Numbered from the stretch's first letter, positions 36,324 to 45,648 are shown. The stretch is 64,000 nt of DNA from Chitinophaga sp. S165 (GCF_003182155.1 NZ_QGTG01000002.1:558001-622000); one strand, 5' to 3'. Notes: a model not told the origin generated them from the letters alone. Numbers and translations are program-made.

Positions 36324-36758
36324 TTATTTTTTTACTGCCACTTTCTTGAATCCTTCAAACAACATCGCGATCCTTCCGCTATCGCGGAATTGTATCTGCT
36401 GTCCTTCAAACTTCACTGTATAGGTCCTGTCACTCAGCATGCGCAGGAAAGCACTTTCCCTTTCATTGGCCTGTGCGTCCATACAAGCCATCCGGGTACT
36501 CATTACTTTACCGAATGAGATCTCATTTCCATCCAGTTCATATTCACCGCCTACTTTGTTACAACCGCCATTACCACTAAAGCGATGTGTCGCAGTATCA
36601 AATTCCAGCCATATGGGTGATCTTTCCTGAGCGGTGCCATTCATATTGACAAGGCTCCATCTTTTGTCCTGTATGCTGCCGATCTGCTGTTTTGCAGCCT
36701 TTTGCTGATTACAGGTATTGGCAAGGAGTACCAGGAGCATCGCTGTTAATCTGATCAT
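36324..36758 (-). CDS. META-domain (HslJ-like) secreted protein
   Basis: A 144-residue protein with an N-terminal signal (Cys16 after LLANT, a weak lipobox) and a META domain (PF03724). The signature is clear: KRWSLVNMNG, FSGNGGCNKVGGEYELDGNEISFG and STRMACMDAQANERESAFL. In E. coli the META protein HslJ is linked to novobiocin resistance. It is 60 nt downstream of the SIR2-like gene on the same strand and may end the alkB-SIR2-META transcript. Confidence 0.85.
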   Translation of the reverse strand: MIRLTAMLLVLLANTCNQQKAAKQQIGSIQDKRWSLVNMNGTAQERSPIWLEFDTATHRFSGNGGCNKVGGEYELDGNEISFGKVMSTRMACMDAQANERESAFLRMLSDRTYTVKFEGQQIQFRDSGRIAMLFEGFKKVAVKK

Positions 36759-36818
36759 GATCTTGAGGTTTAATGATGTTACGATACCTGCTGAAGAACA
36801 AAAACCACTCCATATAGT

Positions 36819-37694
36819 TTACAGCTTGCTGATCTTTCGGAGTACCTCTTCATAATAGGCCCGCTTATCCGTAGCGGATATTTCGATCACTTTTACATCA
36901 TTGGCCGCCAGCATTTCCAGTTTAAACTTGGCGTTCTGTACCAGTTCAGCAGGGATATAATAATATAGTGCATTCCTGACAGGAATGGTATTCTTCTGAA
37001 ATTTCTGCCTGGCCCGGTACGTCAGCAGCCACCAGAGGTCTGTCTCCACAAAATCGAGCGAAAGGCCAAATATGTGAATATCCTGCATAAAGAAAAAGTC
37101 CAGCCAGGAATCCTCGTTTACCGGCAAATGCTGACTTATACGCTGTACCAGCGACTGACGTGGCGCCTGCGGACTCGTATATGTCGTGCCGGACACGACA
37201 TAGTTCCGCATCTGCTGCAGCTGTCCGCCATAATGTTCAAAACCGAGGTTGATGCTCAACGGATTCAGGCAATCGCCATGTATATGCCAGTAATCCGTTT
37301 TCCCTATTTTATATTTCCGGAAAATGCTGAAGATCCTCTCCAGTATCAGGCCATCATTCTGCGATGGCAGTTCACCTTCCAGTGTAAATTCATAATTGGT
37401 GGTCAGAATATGCGCTGGCGCCAGGTTCCGGATGGCCGCGTGTATATCATTCTGCTCAATTTTTAATGTTTTCTTGGCAATAAAGGACTTCAGTTCTGCT
37501 TCCCTGATGTGTTGCCGGCGGATAGCCGTCAGGAAGATCTCTTCGTACAATAACGGGAATGGCTTTCTGTCGTCCAGTTGTATGCAACCGTCTGGCAGGC
37601 AGAATGTAACAATGTCATTGAGAAGATCTTTCCAGCTTTGACCTTTCGACATGTTATTGATGTCATTGCCAATGAGTAAGATGGGGTTTTTCAT
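36819..37694 (-). CDS. SIR2-like (NAD-binding fold) protein
   Basis: A 291-residue cytosolic protein with the layout of SIR2-like domains rather than true sirtuins: an N-terminal LLIGNDIN loop (6-13, usually GNGIN), HILTTNYEFTLE (95-106; Asn100 in the catalytic TTNYD position), YWHIHGD (135-141; likely catalytic His) and the NAD-pocket motif IFGLSLDFVETDLWWLL (208-224). No zinc-finger Cys pairs are present. Stand-alone or fused SIR2 domains of this type are NADases in several antiphage systems (for example Thoeris ThsA and DSR), but no partner gene of a named system is here. It lies 21 nt after alkB and before a META lipoprotein. NADase activity is inferred. Confidence 0.75.
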   Translation of the reverse strand: MKNPILLIGNDINNMSKGQSWKDLLNDIVTFCLPDGCIQLDDRKPFPLLYEEIFLTAIRRQHIREAELKSFIAKKTLKIEQNDIHAAIRNLAPAHILTTNYEFTLEGELPSQNDGLILERIFSIFRKYKIGKTDYWHIHGDCLNPLSINLGFEHYGGQLQQMRNYVVSGTTYTSPQAPRQSLVQRISQHLPVNEDSWLDFFFMQDIHIFGLSLDFVETDLWWLLTYRARQKFQKNTIPVRNALYYYIPAELVQNAKFKLEMLAANDVKVIEISATDKRAYYEEVLRKISKL

Positions 37695-37715
37695 GACGTC
37701 GTCTTTTAGGTTATT

Positions 37716-38336
37716 CTATCGCACTCTCTGTATCACCCTGAACGTGAGATTTATTCTTTCTCCTGATACTTTAGTTGTTTTGGGTACCTGATGTTGCCAG
37801 TGATGTTGCAGGGCGCCTTTCATGATCAACAGCGATCCATGCTGCAATTCCAGTTCATATTTCAATCCGGCCTCCGGGTGACGTAACATAAAACGCCGGA
37901 CTGCTCCCAGGTTAACGGAGGCAATGACCGGATTCTTTCCCAATTCCGGTTCATCGTCTGCATGCCATCCCATAGAATCTTTTCCATCACGGTAGCGGTT
38001 CAGTAAAACGCTGTTAAACCGTACGCCTGCTGCGGGTTCTATTTGTTCTTTTATCTTCAATAGTTCATCTGTCCAGCCTTCGGGCGTATAAGTTTTTCCG
38101 GAAAAAGCATAGGTGCTGCCGGTATCTCCATACCATGCCATCAAACGGGGAAACAGGACAGGCTTTCCGTACATCATCATGCTTTCCTGCTGCCATTGGA
38201 TCTTTTCCATTAACATATGCAGGTGTGAAGTTGCATCCTGCAGGGAGAAGAACTGCGGATAGTACACCAGCTCACCATCTTTCAGGGTAATATGCTGACT
38301 GGCGGGATCGCTGAATAATGGTATTTGCGGCTCCAT
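37716..38336 (-). CDS. alkB: AlkB-family 2-oxoglutarate/Fe(II) dioxygenase
   Basis: A 206-residue dioxygenase that directly reverses alkylation damage on DNA or RNA bases. The family motifs are LLNRYRDGKDSMGWHADDE (metal ligands His125 and Asp127), HWQHQVPK (third ligand about His182) and ERINLTFR (2OG-binding Arg194/Arg200); the YRDG...WHADDE form is closest to eukaryotic ALKBH2/3. The ATG at 38336 is chosen over the overlapping TTG one codon upstream. A -7 element ends 5 nt upstream and a palindrome covers the region above it. The SIR2-like gene follows at 21 nt. Confidence 0.88.
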   Translation of the reverse strand: MEPQIPLFSDPASQHITLKDGELVYYPQFFSLQDATSHLHMLMEKIQWQQESMMMYGKPVLFPRLMAWYGDTGSTYAFSGKTYTPEGWTDELLKIKEQIEPAAGVRFNSVLLNRYRDGKDSMGWHADDEPELGKNPVIASVNLGAVRRFMLRHPEAGLKYELELQHGSLLIMKGALQHHWQHQVPKTTKVSGERINLTFRVIQRVR

Positions 38337-38341
38337 CAATA

Positions 38342-38349
38342 CAAAGATA
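38342..38349 (-). promoter_or_regulatory. -7 element directly abutting the alkB start
   Basis: Minus-strand TATCTTTG, a full TAnnTTTG match, is 5 nt from the alkB ATG at 38336. Confidence 0.55.
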
Positions 38350-38359
38350 CAAAGAGGCT

Positions 38360-38378
38360 GCGCATCTGATATGCGTGC
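38360..38378. promoter_or_regulatory. Imperfect palindrome over the alkB promoter, candidate operator
   Basis: GCGCAT and ATGCGT, spaced by 5 nt, lie 10-28 nt upstream of the alkB -7 element, overlapping where a -33 element would be. A bound regulator could block or recruit polymerase. Similar sequences occur at 29835-29852 and 35844-35859. Confidence 0.4.
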
Positions 38379-38387
38379 CGGGTCAAC

Positions 38388-38420
38388 AAAAAAGCCGCCC
38401 CGTTATTCACGAGGCGGCTT
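38388..38420 (-). terminator. Terminator of typA
   Basis: On the minus strand an 8-bp GC-rich stem (38420-38413 with 38399-38392) with a 13-nt loop is followed by TTTTTTG, 22 nt after the typA stop. It separates typA from the alkB promoter. Confidence 0.85.
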
Positions 38421-38441
38421 ATATCTTCAGGACGTTTCTGC

Positions 38442-40256
38442 TTACGCAACTCCGTCTGCTTTCATTACTTTAGAATTTCTCTTTCTGTCTTCCTCATCCA
38501 GGTAAACTTTACGCATACGGATGTGGTTTGGCGTAACCTCGATACACTCATCATGCTGGATGTACTCCATACATTCTTCCAGTGTCATCAGAGTTTTAGG
38601 TGCAATGCTGGTTGCAGCATCACTACCACTCGCACGCATGTTGGTCAGCTTCTTACCTTCATTCGGGTTTACTACCAGGTCACCAGGTTTGTTGTTCTCA
38701 CCGATGATCATGCCTTTGTACACTTCTTCTCCCGGATCAACAAAGAAGAAACCTCTGTCCTGCAGTTTATCCAGGGAATAACCTGTAGTGGTACCTGCTT
38801 CTTTCGCGATCAACACACCATTGTTACGACCTGGGATTGGTCCTTTCCATGGTTTGTAATCGTTGAAACGGTGCGCCATTACAGCTTCACCAGCAGTGTT
38901 GGTCAGCATCTGCGTACGCAGACCGATCAAACCGCGGGAAGGAATTTCAAATTCCAGGTGCTGCATTTCGCCTTTGGTTTCCATGATCATCATTTCACCT
39001 TTACGACGGGTTACCAGATCGATCACTTTACTCGCAAACTCCTGCGGAACGTCAACCACCAGGGTTTCATACGGCTCACATTTTTTGCCATCTATCGTTT
39101 TCAGGATTACCTGAGGCTGACCTACAGTCAACTCAAATCCTTCACGACGCATTGTTTCGATCAATACACCTAAGTGCAGGATACCACGGCCATATACCAG
39201 GAAACTATCAGCACTGTCTGTATCAACTACACGCAATGCCAGGTTCTTTTCAGTTTCTTTTACCAGACGGTCACGCAGGTGACGTGAGGTAACGAACTTA
39301 CCGTCTTTACCAAAGAACGGAGAGTTGTTGATACTGAACAGCATGTTCATGGTCGGTTCATCCACGCTGATAACAGGCAATGCTTCAGGAGCATCGAAGT
39401 CAGCGATGGTGTCACCGATATTAAAGTCTTCGAGACCAACTACTGCACAGATATCGCCTGGCTGTACTTCAGTCACTTTCTTTTTACCTAATGCTTCGAA
39501 TACGTAAAGTTCACGTACACGGGATTTCTTGATGCTGCCATCTGTCTGTACCAGAGAGATCGGCTGGCCTTCTTTGATGGTACCACGTGCTACACGTCCT
39601 ACGGCGATACGGCCCAGGAAGGTAGAGTAATCCAGGGAAGTGATCTGCAGCTGCAGGTTACCTTCCGGGATTTTTGGTTCTGGTACGTGTTTCAGGATAC
39701 CTTCCAGCAGTGGAGTGATATCTTCACACTGTTCCAGCGAATCGTTGAACCAACCGTTCTTACCAGAACCATAATAGGTCGGGAAGTTCAGCTGCTCTTC
39801 GCTGGCGTCCAGGTTAAAGAACAGTTCGAATACCGCGTCATGCACCTCATCAGGACGGCAGTTCGCTTTGTCAACCTTGTTGATAACAACAATAGGTTTC
39901 AGATTCAGCTGCAGTGCTTTCTGGAGTACGAAACGTGTCTGAGGCATCGGACCTTCAAAGGCGTCTACCAGCAGGATCACACCGTCTGCCATTTTCAACA
40001 CCCTTTCTACTTCACCACCGAAGTCGGCGTGGCCTGGGGTATCGATCACGTTAATTTTCACCCCCCCGTATTCAACGGATACGTTCTTACTCAGGATGGT
40101 GATACCACGTTCCTTTTCCAGGTCGTTGTTGTCCATGATCAACTCACCTGTTTCCTGGTTTGCCCTGAAAACATTGGTGTGATGCAGGATTTTATCAACC
40201 AGGGTAGTTTTACCGTGGTCTACGTGCGCAATGATTGCTATGTTACGGATATTCAT
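38442..40256 (-). CDS. typA: Translational GTPase TypA (BipA)
   Basis: TypA is a ribosome-binding GTPase acting in 50S assembly and stress or cold adaptation. The 604-residue protein has G1 [10 protein letters not shown] (about 10-19), the switch [15 protein letters not shown]4 NKVD, and the elongation-factor-like domains followed by the BipA-specific C-terminal domain ([21 protein letters not shown]). Length is normal. It has its own -7 element about 50 nt upstream and its own terminator. Confidence 0.97.
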   Translation of the reverse strand: MNIRNIAIIAHVDHGKTTLVDKILHHTNVFRANQETGELIMDNNDLEKERGITILSKNVSVEYGGVKINVIDTPGHADFGGEVERVLKMADGVILLVDAFEGPMPQTRFVLQKALQLNLKPIVVINKVDKANCRPDEVHDAVFELFFNLDASEEQLNFPTYYGSGKNGWFNDSLEQCEDITPLLEGILKHVPEPKIPEGNLQLQITSLDYSTFLGRIAVGRVARGTIKEGQPISLVQTDGSIKKSRVRELYVFEALGKKKVTEVQPGDICAVVGLEDFNIGDTIADFDAPEALPVISVDEPTMNMLFSINNSPFFGKDGKFVTSRHLRDRLVKETEKNLALRVVDTDSADSFLVYGRGILHLGVLIETMRREGFELTVGQPQVILKTIDGKKCEPYETLVVDVPQEFASKVIDLVTRRKGEMMIMETKGEMQHLEFEIPSRGLIGLRTQMLTNTAGEAVMAHRFNDYKPWKGPIPGRNNGVLIAKEAGTTTGYSLDKLQDRGFFFVDPGEEVYKGMIIGENNKPGDLVVNPNEGKKLTNMRASGSDAATSIAPKTLMTLEECMEYIQHDECIEVTPNHIRMRKVYLDEEDRKRNSKVMKADGVA

Positions 40257-40309
40257 AAATCTTGTTCAATTTGTTCCGGTTGGTCGACACAGGTCTGCCA
40301 AAGAAGGCG

Positions 40310-40317
40310 CAAAGTTA
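40310..40317 (-). promoter_or_regulatory. Putative -7 element for typA
   Basis: Minus-strand TAACTTTG, a full TAnnTTTG match, about 53 nt upstream of the ATG, leaving a leader of roughly 45 nt. Confidence 0.5.
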
Positions 40318-40572
40318 CAATAAAATGTGGAAAAAGTGGGGATACGCTTTTAAATAATTGTGATCATTTATCCAAATGATTCACCGAAAATTTAAGCTCC
40401 TGGTTGGTAATACTCTAAATAACAACATGTTACGCCCAAACATCCCGGATTCCTGTTCACCTGTTCCTGGTACAAAAATACCACTTAAGATCCATAGATC
40501 TCACTTTTAACACTCATGCCCAGCCCGCTTTCCATACATCACATTCTTTTCACTTACCCTTGTTACAGGCAC

Positions 40573-40580
40573 TACTTTTG
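40573..40580 (+). promoter_or_regulatory. Putative -7 element for the alpha/beta hydrolase gene
   Basis: TACTTTTG, a full TAnnTTTG match, 36 nt upstream of the ATG at 40617. Confidence 0.45.
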
Positions 40581-40616
40581 TTCAGGAACCCATATTTACT
40601 CATCAATTTGTGAATA

Positions 40617-41618
40617 ATGACACGAAGACTAATTTTTGTTACCTGTTTCCTGGCTTTCACATTTCTTTTCAACAACGCTAACGCACAAACCATTACTCCT
40701 TACGACGCCGAACTGGCAGGATATCAGTACCCTTATCCCGTTAGCCATATCACGCTGAACATACAGGGGCAATCCCTCCAGATGGCCTATATGGATGTAC
40801 AACCCGTAAAGCCCAATGGAAAAGTGGTCATGCTATTGCATGGCAAAAACTTCTGTGGCGCCTATTGGGACAGCACCGCTGCTGATCTGAGTAAGAACGG
40901 TTACCGTGTGATCATTCCCGATCAGATAGGTTTTGGTAAATCTGCTAAACCCGCACATCTGCAATACAGTTTCCAGTTGCTGGCACAGAATACGAAAGCC
41001 CTGCTGGACAGTCTGAAAATTCCTAATACTGCCGTTTTAGGCCATTCAATGGGCGGTATGCTGGCCACACGTTTCACGCTGATGTACCCACAGGTAGTGG
41101 AAAAACTCATCCTGGAAAATCCTATCGGACTGGAAGACTGGAAAGTAAAAGTCCCCTATCAATCCATAGACAAATGGTACGAAGGAGAATTAAAGCAGAA
41201 CTTCGAAAAGATCAAGCAATACCAGCTGGACAACTACTACGCCGGACAATGGAAACCTGCTTTCGAAAAATGGGCCGTTCTGCAGGCAGGTTGGACGGCA
41301 GGTGCTGATTATCCTCGTGTAGCATGGAACGCTGCGCTCACTTACGACATGATCTTTACACAACCTGTCTTCTATGAATTTGAAAATATCAAAGCCCCTA
41401 CCCTGCTGATCATCGGCCAACGTGACCGCACTGCGCTTGGCAAAGCCAGCGTGCCGGAAGAAGTGAAGAAAACAATGGGGAATTATCCCGAACTGGGACT
41501 GAATGTCAGCAAACGTATTCCAAACGCTAAACTGGTACCGATACCTGGTATAGGCCACTCGCCACATATCGAAGCTTATCCGCAATTTATTCAACCGCTG
41601 CTGGAGTTCCTGAAGTAG
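40617..41618 (+). CDS. Secreted alpha/beta hydrolase
   Basis: A 333-residue hydrolase with a signal peptide (cleavage near NANAQ, residue 24). The nucleophile elbow GHSMGG (Ser about 144) and the His in GIGHSPHIEA near the end define the fold; the acid is probably the Asp in IGQRDRTALG. An HGKNF oxyanion motif precedes. The cap region (about 170-245, rich in Trp/Tyr/Lys) suggests small-ester or haloalkane/epoxide-type substrates, which cannot be narrowed down. Converges with the patatin gene with a 30-nt gap. Confidence 0.88.
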   Translation: MTRRLIFVTCFLAFTFLFNNANAQTITPYDAELAGYQYPYPVSHITLNIQGQSLQMAYMDVQPVKPNGKVVMLLHGKNFCGAYWDSTAADLSKNGYRVIIPDQIGFGKSAKPAHLQYSFQLLAQNTKALLDSLKIPNTAVLGHSMGGMLATRFTLMYPQVVEKLILENPIGLEDWKVKVPYQSIDKWYEGELKQNFEKIKQYQLDNYYAGQWKPAFEKWAVLQAGWTAGADYPRVAWNAALTYDMIFTQPVFYEFENIKAPTLLIIGQRDRTALGKASVPEEVKKTMGNYPELGLNVSKRIPNAKLVPIPGIGHSPHIEAYPQFIQPLLEFLK

Positions 41619-41648
41619 TTACTCCGGCTGCTGATCTAAGGAATATTT

Positions 41649-43904
41649 CTAGTGTGTTTCTTCCGTTAGCAACGGACGGCCAACATTATTCATCACGCTG
41701 TCGAAAGAAGCCTGATTAGTAGGATTATCCAATGCTCCGGCAATGTCGATCTTTTCACGGGAAGTCAGGTGCCAGCTTAGTGCTGCCGCCTTGTCTTCCT
41801 TCTGAGGAACATACTGGAAAATGACACGATGGAATTTACCCGGAAAATATCCTTCGAGGAAAGTCAGCTCATTATCCTGCACAAAATCCTGCATGGCGCT
41901 CCAGTGCTGCTGCATAGTGAACAATGGGTCAAACATCATGTCATTCAGCTTCATCGACTGTTTGATAGACTTAATATCGTTCTTGCGGGTATCTCTCACC
42001 TGTATAAAAACAATGCCGTCGGTATTCTCATTGATCCAATTGCGGAAGGTGTGCAGGAAACGCATAGATGCCTCCTGGCCGAAATTATCCCTGATGCCTG
42101 CATCCATCACATCCACGATCGGTGTGCTGGGCAGGAACACATTTGGCAGCACATAAGGGAAGGTGGCGCACATCCTGATAGCGCTAGTTATACGCAGGTT
42201 GCCCGCGTCCTGATTGGCAAAATACTGGGAGAAATCAACACCATCCACATCACGTACATTCCTCACTTTAGGTGAATATTCCGGTGCACACAAATAACTG
42301 ACTGGTTGAGGCGAAATGATCAGACGGCGGCCATCAGCATTGATGGTTGCATTCCAGATCAGCATCGGGATCTGCGCCTGCTGTTCCGGCTCTCTATAGT
42401 CGTTAATCGTGCCGTCAAGCACATTTCCTGTATTGCTGTTCAGTTGCATTTCAAAAGCAAATCCCCTGTCTTTTGCATACCGGTTATTGCCGATCTTGAA
42501 CGAGCGGAATGGTGTAATAAAATCATTCACTGCCATAGATGTGAACACACAGTTCAGCAGGTCGCGGGAAATACGCTCCGTATACGAACTGTCCTGCATA
42601 TTGATTGCCTTCCCATGCTGCTTTTCCATATACAACGCCCGGAAATAAGATGCCCCCATCATACCGCCCGAGGCGCCCGTCATCAGGAAGGTATTGTTCA
42701 TCAACTCGCCCTTCATCAGTTTATCCAGCCGCTGTAATACGTTCATACTCCAGGTAGCAGACCGCAAACCTCCTCCACTGAAATTAATGACGATCATTTT
42801 CGGTTTGCCCGGACCTTTGTGTTTAGCCTTCCAGTTTTCCAGGATCTTGATCGTTTGTTGCTTATCCCGTTCTGCGCGTTCCCAGGTAAAGAATTGCTGT
42901 AGTGCCGTTACACTGTATTCCGGCCGTTCCTTCCGCGCCTTATAGTCCAGCCCATATGCCTTGTTGCGATTATCCAGCAAATCGTTTTCCACCATCCAGT
43001 TCAGCGCGAACAACATTACCAGCACCATCGGTATCGCCCAGCTTTGTAACAGGTACGCATATGCGCCGGCCACTCCGATCAGGAACGCAAAAAAGATCAT
43101 CACACTTGCACCTGCCGGGATCCTGAATACAGGATAATCCATCAGGAACGCCAGGATGACCAGAAAGATAAGTGCACAGCCCACGGTGATCATAGCCGCA
43201 AAATGATGTTGCTTCAGTATACTGTCGAGGTAATGTTTGTTATAGTGATCTACATTCCTGGCCCGGCGGATCTTCCAGGGTGAGTTAAAATAGTTATGCA
43301 CAGGTAACGCGTTCTCATCCTTCTCCTGCGTAGGCTTCAGCACCAGTCGCAGGAAATTGCGCGGATTGCCGAACTTCTTTTCCAGCCTGCGGCCAATGTT
43401 CCTGTCCGCATTGAAAAAATAGAAAAAACTGAAGAAGACGATGAAAAGATATCCGCAGATAAATCCTTCTGTAAGCAGTAGTATTTCAGGTACAGAGCTT
43501 AACTGCTGATAACGCTGATATTCCCAGCCACGGAAAAGCAGGTTCACCATGAAGGCTATAGGAAAGATCGAATTGTTCAGACAGTATTTAAAAAAAGGTT
43601 GTGCAGTGGTCGCAAGGAATTTGAACCGGCCAGTGTGAAGAATGAAAGTAGTGATATTCCAGCTCATCACGAACAGGCCTGTTGCTAATCCTAGTATGGA
43701 TGTGCTATAGAAGTTCACATCGCCGAGGTACTCAGGTGCGAGATACAAAGCGTCTCCCCCAAATACTTTGGCGAATTCCCCATTGATAGTGCTGAAAAGT
43801 ATAGCCCAGAACACCAGCAACACCTGGTACTTGCGGAAATGCAGCAAGAACAGTTGTATAGGAAAAGAGTAGAAGAGCCTGACCAACAATGATTTCACTT
43901 TCAT
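41649..43904 (-). CDS. Multi-pass membrane patatin-like phospholipase
   Basis: A 751-residue protein with about six to eight N-terminal membrane segments (up to about residue 310) followed by a patatin domain. The catalytic set is visible: oxyanion loop FSGGGLRSA (about 375-383), nucleophile elbow GASGG (Ser about 410) and the Asp of DAGIRDNFG (about 600). Patatins hydrolyse acyl chains from phospholipids. A membrane-embedded N-terminal half is unlike secreted patatins and would place the active domain at the inner membrane. The next gene upstream is heme A synthase, 71 nt away. Confidence 0.85.
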   Translation of the reverse strand: MKVKSLLVRLFYSFPIQLFLLHFRKYQVLLVFWAILFSTINGEFAKVFGGDALYLAPEYLGDVNFYSTSILGLATGLFVMSWNITTFILHTGRFKFLATTAQPFFKYCLNNSIFPIAFMVNLLFRGWEYQRYQQLSSVPEILLLTEGFICGYLFIVFFSFFYFFNADRNIGRRLEKKFGNPRNFLRLVLKPTQEKDENALPVHNYFNSPWKIRRARNVDHYNKHYLDSILKQHHFAAMITVGCALIFLVILAFLMDYPVFRIPAGASVMIFFAFLIGVAGAYAYLLQSWAIPMVLVMLFALNWMVENDLLDNRNKAYGLDYKARKERPEYSVTALQQFFTWERAERDKQQTIKILENWKAKHKGPGKPKMIVINFSGGGLRSATWSMNVLQRLDKLMKGELMNNTFLMTGASGGMMGASYFRALYMEKQHGKAINMQDSSYTERISRDLLNCVFTSMAVNDFITPFRSFKIGNNRYAKDRGFAFEMQLNSNTGNVLDGTINDYREPEQQAQIPMLIWNATINADGRRLIISPQPVSYLCAPEYSPKVRNVRDVDGVDFSQYFANQDAGNLRITSAIRMCATFPYVLPNVFLPSTPIVDVMDAGIRDNFGQEASMRFLHTFRNWINENTDGIVFIQVRDTRKNDIKSIKQSMKLNDMMFDPLFTMQQHWSAMQDFVQDNELTFLEGYFPGKFHRVIFQYVPQKEDKAAALSWHLTSREKIDIAGALDNPTNQASFDSVMNNVGRPLLTEETH

Positions 43905-43975
43905 CCGTTACGCTAATTACTCTAAACTTACGAAAAAGTTTAACATGTTCTTAGCCGGATCTTCGATCTCCTATC

Positions 43976-45022
43976 CTAAACTGCTTTATTTCTGCTGAGA
44001 TAGAGGGTCCATACCAGAGAGAGCAAGAGCAACATCCCTACGCCCTGGTGTAATATTCCCTGTAGGAGCGGAATTCGTACCTGGCTACCCAACAGGGTCA
44101 GCACACCCAGCATTACCTGTAGCAATACCAGCAGCAAAGGCAGATAGCGGATACGGTGCAGCAAACTGTGCCCGGGCGCTTCAGAAGCTTTCCACCACCA
44201 GATAACGATCAGAATGGTGATCAGATAGGCCAGTCCACGGTGAATGAACTGTATGGTAATAGCATTATGTGTTATATCGGTTAGCAGACTTCCCTGGGTG
44301 AACATGGTTGACGGCCACCACATGCCATTGATGTCCGGCCAGGTATTAGCCACCAGCGCAGCATGTAAACCAGCCATGAACGCGCCGAATATCAATTGCA
44401 GCGTCAGTATGCCCAGCAGCCAGAGATTAAGCTTACGCATGCCCGGTACCTTGACGATCTCCCGCTTATCGGTGCTTAACTTCAGCGCAAACCAGTAGGT
44501 ATAGCACAACAGTATCAACGCGGCAATGAAGTGAACAGCAAGCCGTATATGGCTTACATAGAGATCTTCCATATTCAGGCCGCTCTGAACCATAAGCCAA
44601 CCGATAGCGCCCTGCAAAGCCCCCAGAAGGAACAGGATGATCATTGGCTGGACCATAGAGCGGTCAATCTTCTTCTTAATCAGAAAGTAAATGAATGGTA
44701 TGGCAAATACGATCCCGATAAACCGGGCCCAGTTACGGTGCAGCCATTCCCAGAAATAAATGGATTTGAAATCAGCGAGCGTGAAGTGACGGTTCACATA
44801 CTGATACTGAGCGATCTCCTTGTATTTGTCAAACGCTGCCTGCCAGGCTGCTTCCGTCATCGGAGGCAGTGCACCTAAGATCGGTTTCCACTCAGTAATA
44901 GACAGCCCGGAGCCTGTCAGCCTGGTAATTCCCCCCAGTAAAACCTGGACAATAAGCATTCCCACACCTATATAAAGCCAGATGGCCACCGGCCGCTGCT
45001 GTTGTAATCTCGATTTTTCCAT
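43976..45022 (-). CDS. ctaA: Heme A synthase, COX15/CtaA family
   Basis: Converts heme O to heme A for cytochrome c oxidase. The 348-residue, eight-helix membrane protein has the family motif GGITRLTGSGLSITEWKP (about 31-48), the EWLHRNWARFIG segment with a heme-ligand His, and a second half (LYVSHIRLAVHFIAA, FIHRGLAYL, HQGVGM) with the other histidines. The ATG at 45022 is preferred over the one at 45034. A -7 element ends 9 nt upstream. No ctaB or oxidase genes are adjacent. Confidence 0.93.
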   Translation of the reverse strand: MEKSRLQQQRPVAIWLYIGVGMLIVQVLLGGITRLTGSGLSITEWKPILGALPPMTEAAWQAAFDKYKEIAQYQYVNRHFTLADFKSIYFWEWLHRNWARFIGIVFAIPFIYFLIKKKIDRSMVQPMIILFLLGALQGAIGWLMVQSGLNMEDLYVSHIRLAVHFIAALILLCYTYWFALKLSTDKREIVKVPGMRKLNLWLLGILTLQLIFGAFMAGLHAALVANTWPDINGMWWPSTMFTQGSLLTDITHNAITIQFIHRGLAYLITILIVIWWWKASEAPGHSLLHRIRYLPLLLVLLQVMLGVLTLLGSQVRIPLLQGILHQGVGMLLLLSLVWTLYLSRNKAV

Positions 45023-45031
45023 AAACGCCAG

Positions 45032-45039
45032 CAAAGTTA
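45032..45039 (-). promoter_or_regulatory. -7 element close to the ctaA start
   Basis: Minus-strand TAACTTTG, a full TAnnTTTG match, 9 nt upstream of the ATG at 45022, so the leader would be about two nucleotides. Confidence 0.45.
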
Positions 45040-45219
45040 GGTATCAATTGACAATTAAGAATGACATTCGTCATCTCCCCTTTCCATTTTCATAATCCTA
45101 TCTTAACCTACCCGTAACTTTCCGTTAATGTATCCCATCGATCTTTGCGGCGATTTAAGGAACCATGTATTAGCTAATACAAACAGAGAACATCATCTAA
45201 CAAAAAAAATCACTTTTGT

Positions 45220-45648
45220 ATGAAACGTACAGCGTTTTTATTAGCCGCTATACTCATTAACATATCTTTTGCGAGCGCCCAGGAACCTACCTATGCATAC
45301 AATAACACCAAAGTAAGCACGGTAGCGGACAATGACGAAACCCCTTCTCCGGTAACAGCATTTAAACTCAAAGTAGCCCAGCTTGATCCTGAAGCACTTG
45401 TGTTTAAGATCACTGTTGAAAATCCCGGCATCGAAAGAGTAACCCTGAGTATCAAGGATGCGAACAACTACACCCTGCACCAGGAATCATTGCCTGTTAC
45501 CATGTTGTATGTGGCCAAATTCAACATGCAGGAATTACAGGATGGCGCCTATACCTTCGAGATCAGAAGAGGCAGGAACAGATTAGCAGAAAAGATCGTA
45601 AACATCAGAACGGAAACAAGCATCAACAGAACAGTATCAGTACAATAA
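45220..45648 (+). CDS. Small secreted beta-sandwich protein, unknown function
   Basis: A 142-residue protein with a signal peptide (cleavage after FASAQ, about residue 21). The mature part is beta-rich, with strands such as LVFKITVENPG, RVTLSIKDANN and YTFEIRRGRNRL, reminiscent of short Ig-like or C-terminal-sorting-type folds, but I recognise no named family. It stands alone with a hairpin downstream that belongs to the converging gene. Confidence 0.7.
   Translation: MKRTAFLLAAILINISFASAQEPTYAYNNTKVSTVADNDETPSPVTAFKLKVAQLDPEALVFKITVENPGIERVTLSIKDANNYTLHQESLPVTMLYVAKFNMQELQDGAYTFEIRRGRNRLAEKIVNIRTETSINRTVSVQ

Larger units (their letters stand above)
40257..40616. other. Intergenic region between divergent typA and alpha/beta hydrolase
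   Basis: About 360 bp with no convincing reading frame; it contains -7 elements for both divergent genes (40310-40317 minus, 40573-40580 plus). Nothing else was recognised. Confidence 0.6.

Noticed and set aside
36819..37694. Classical sirtuin deacetylase
   Set aside because: No zinc-finger Cys pairs and the GNDIN/TTNYE/HIHG pattern is of the SIR2-like NADase type.
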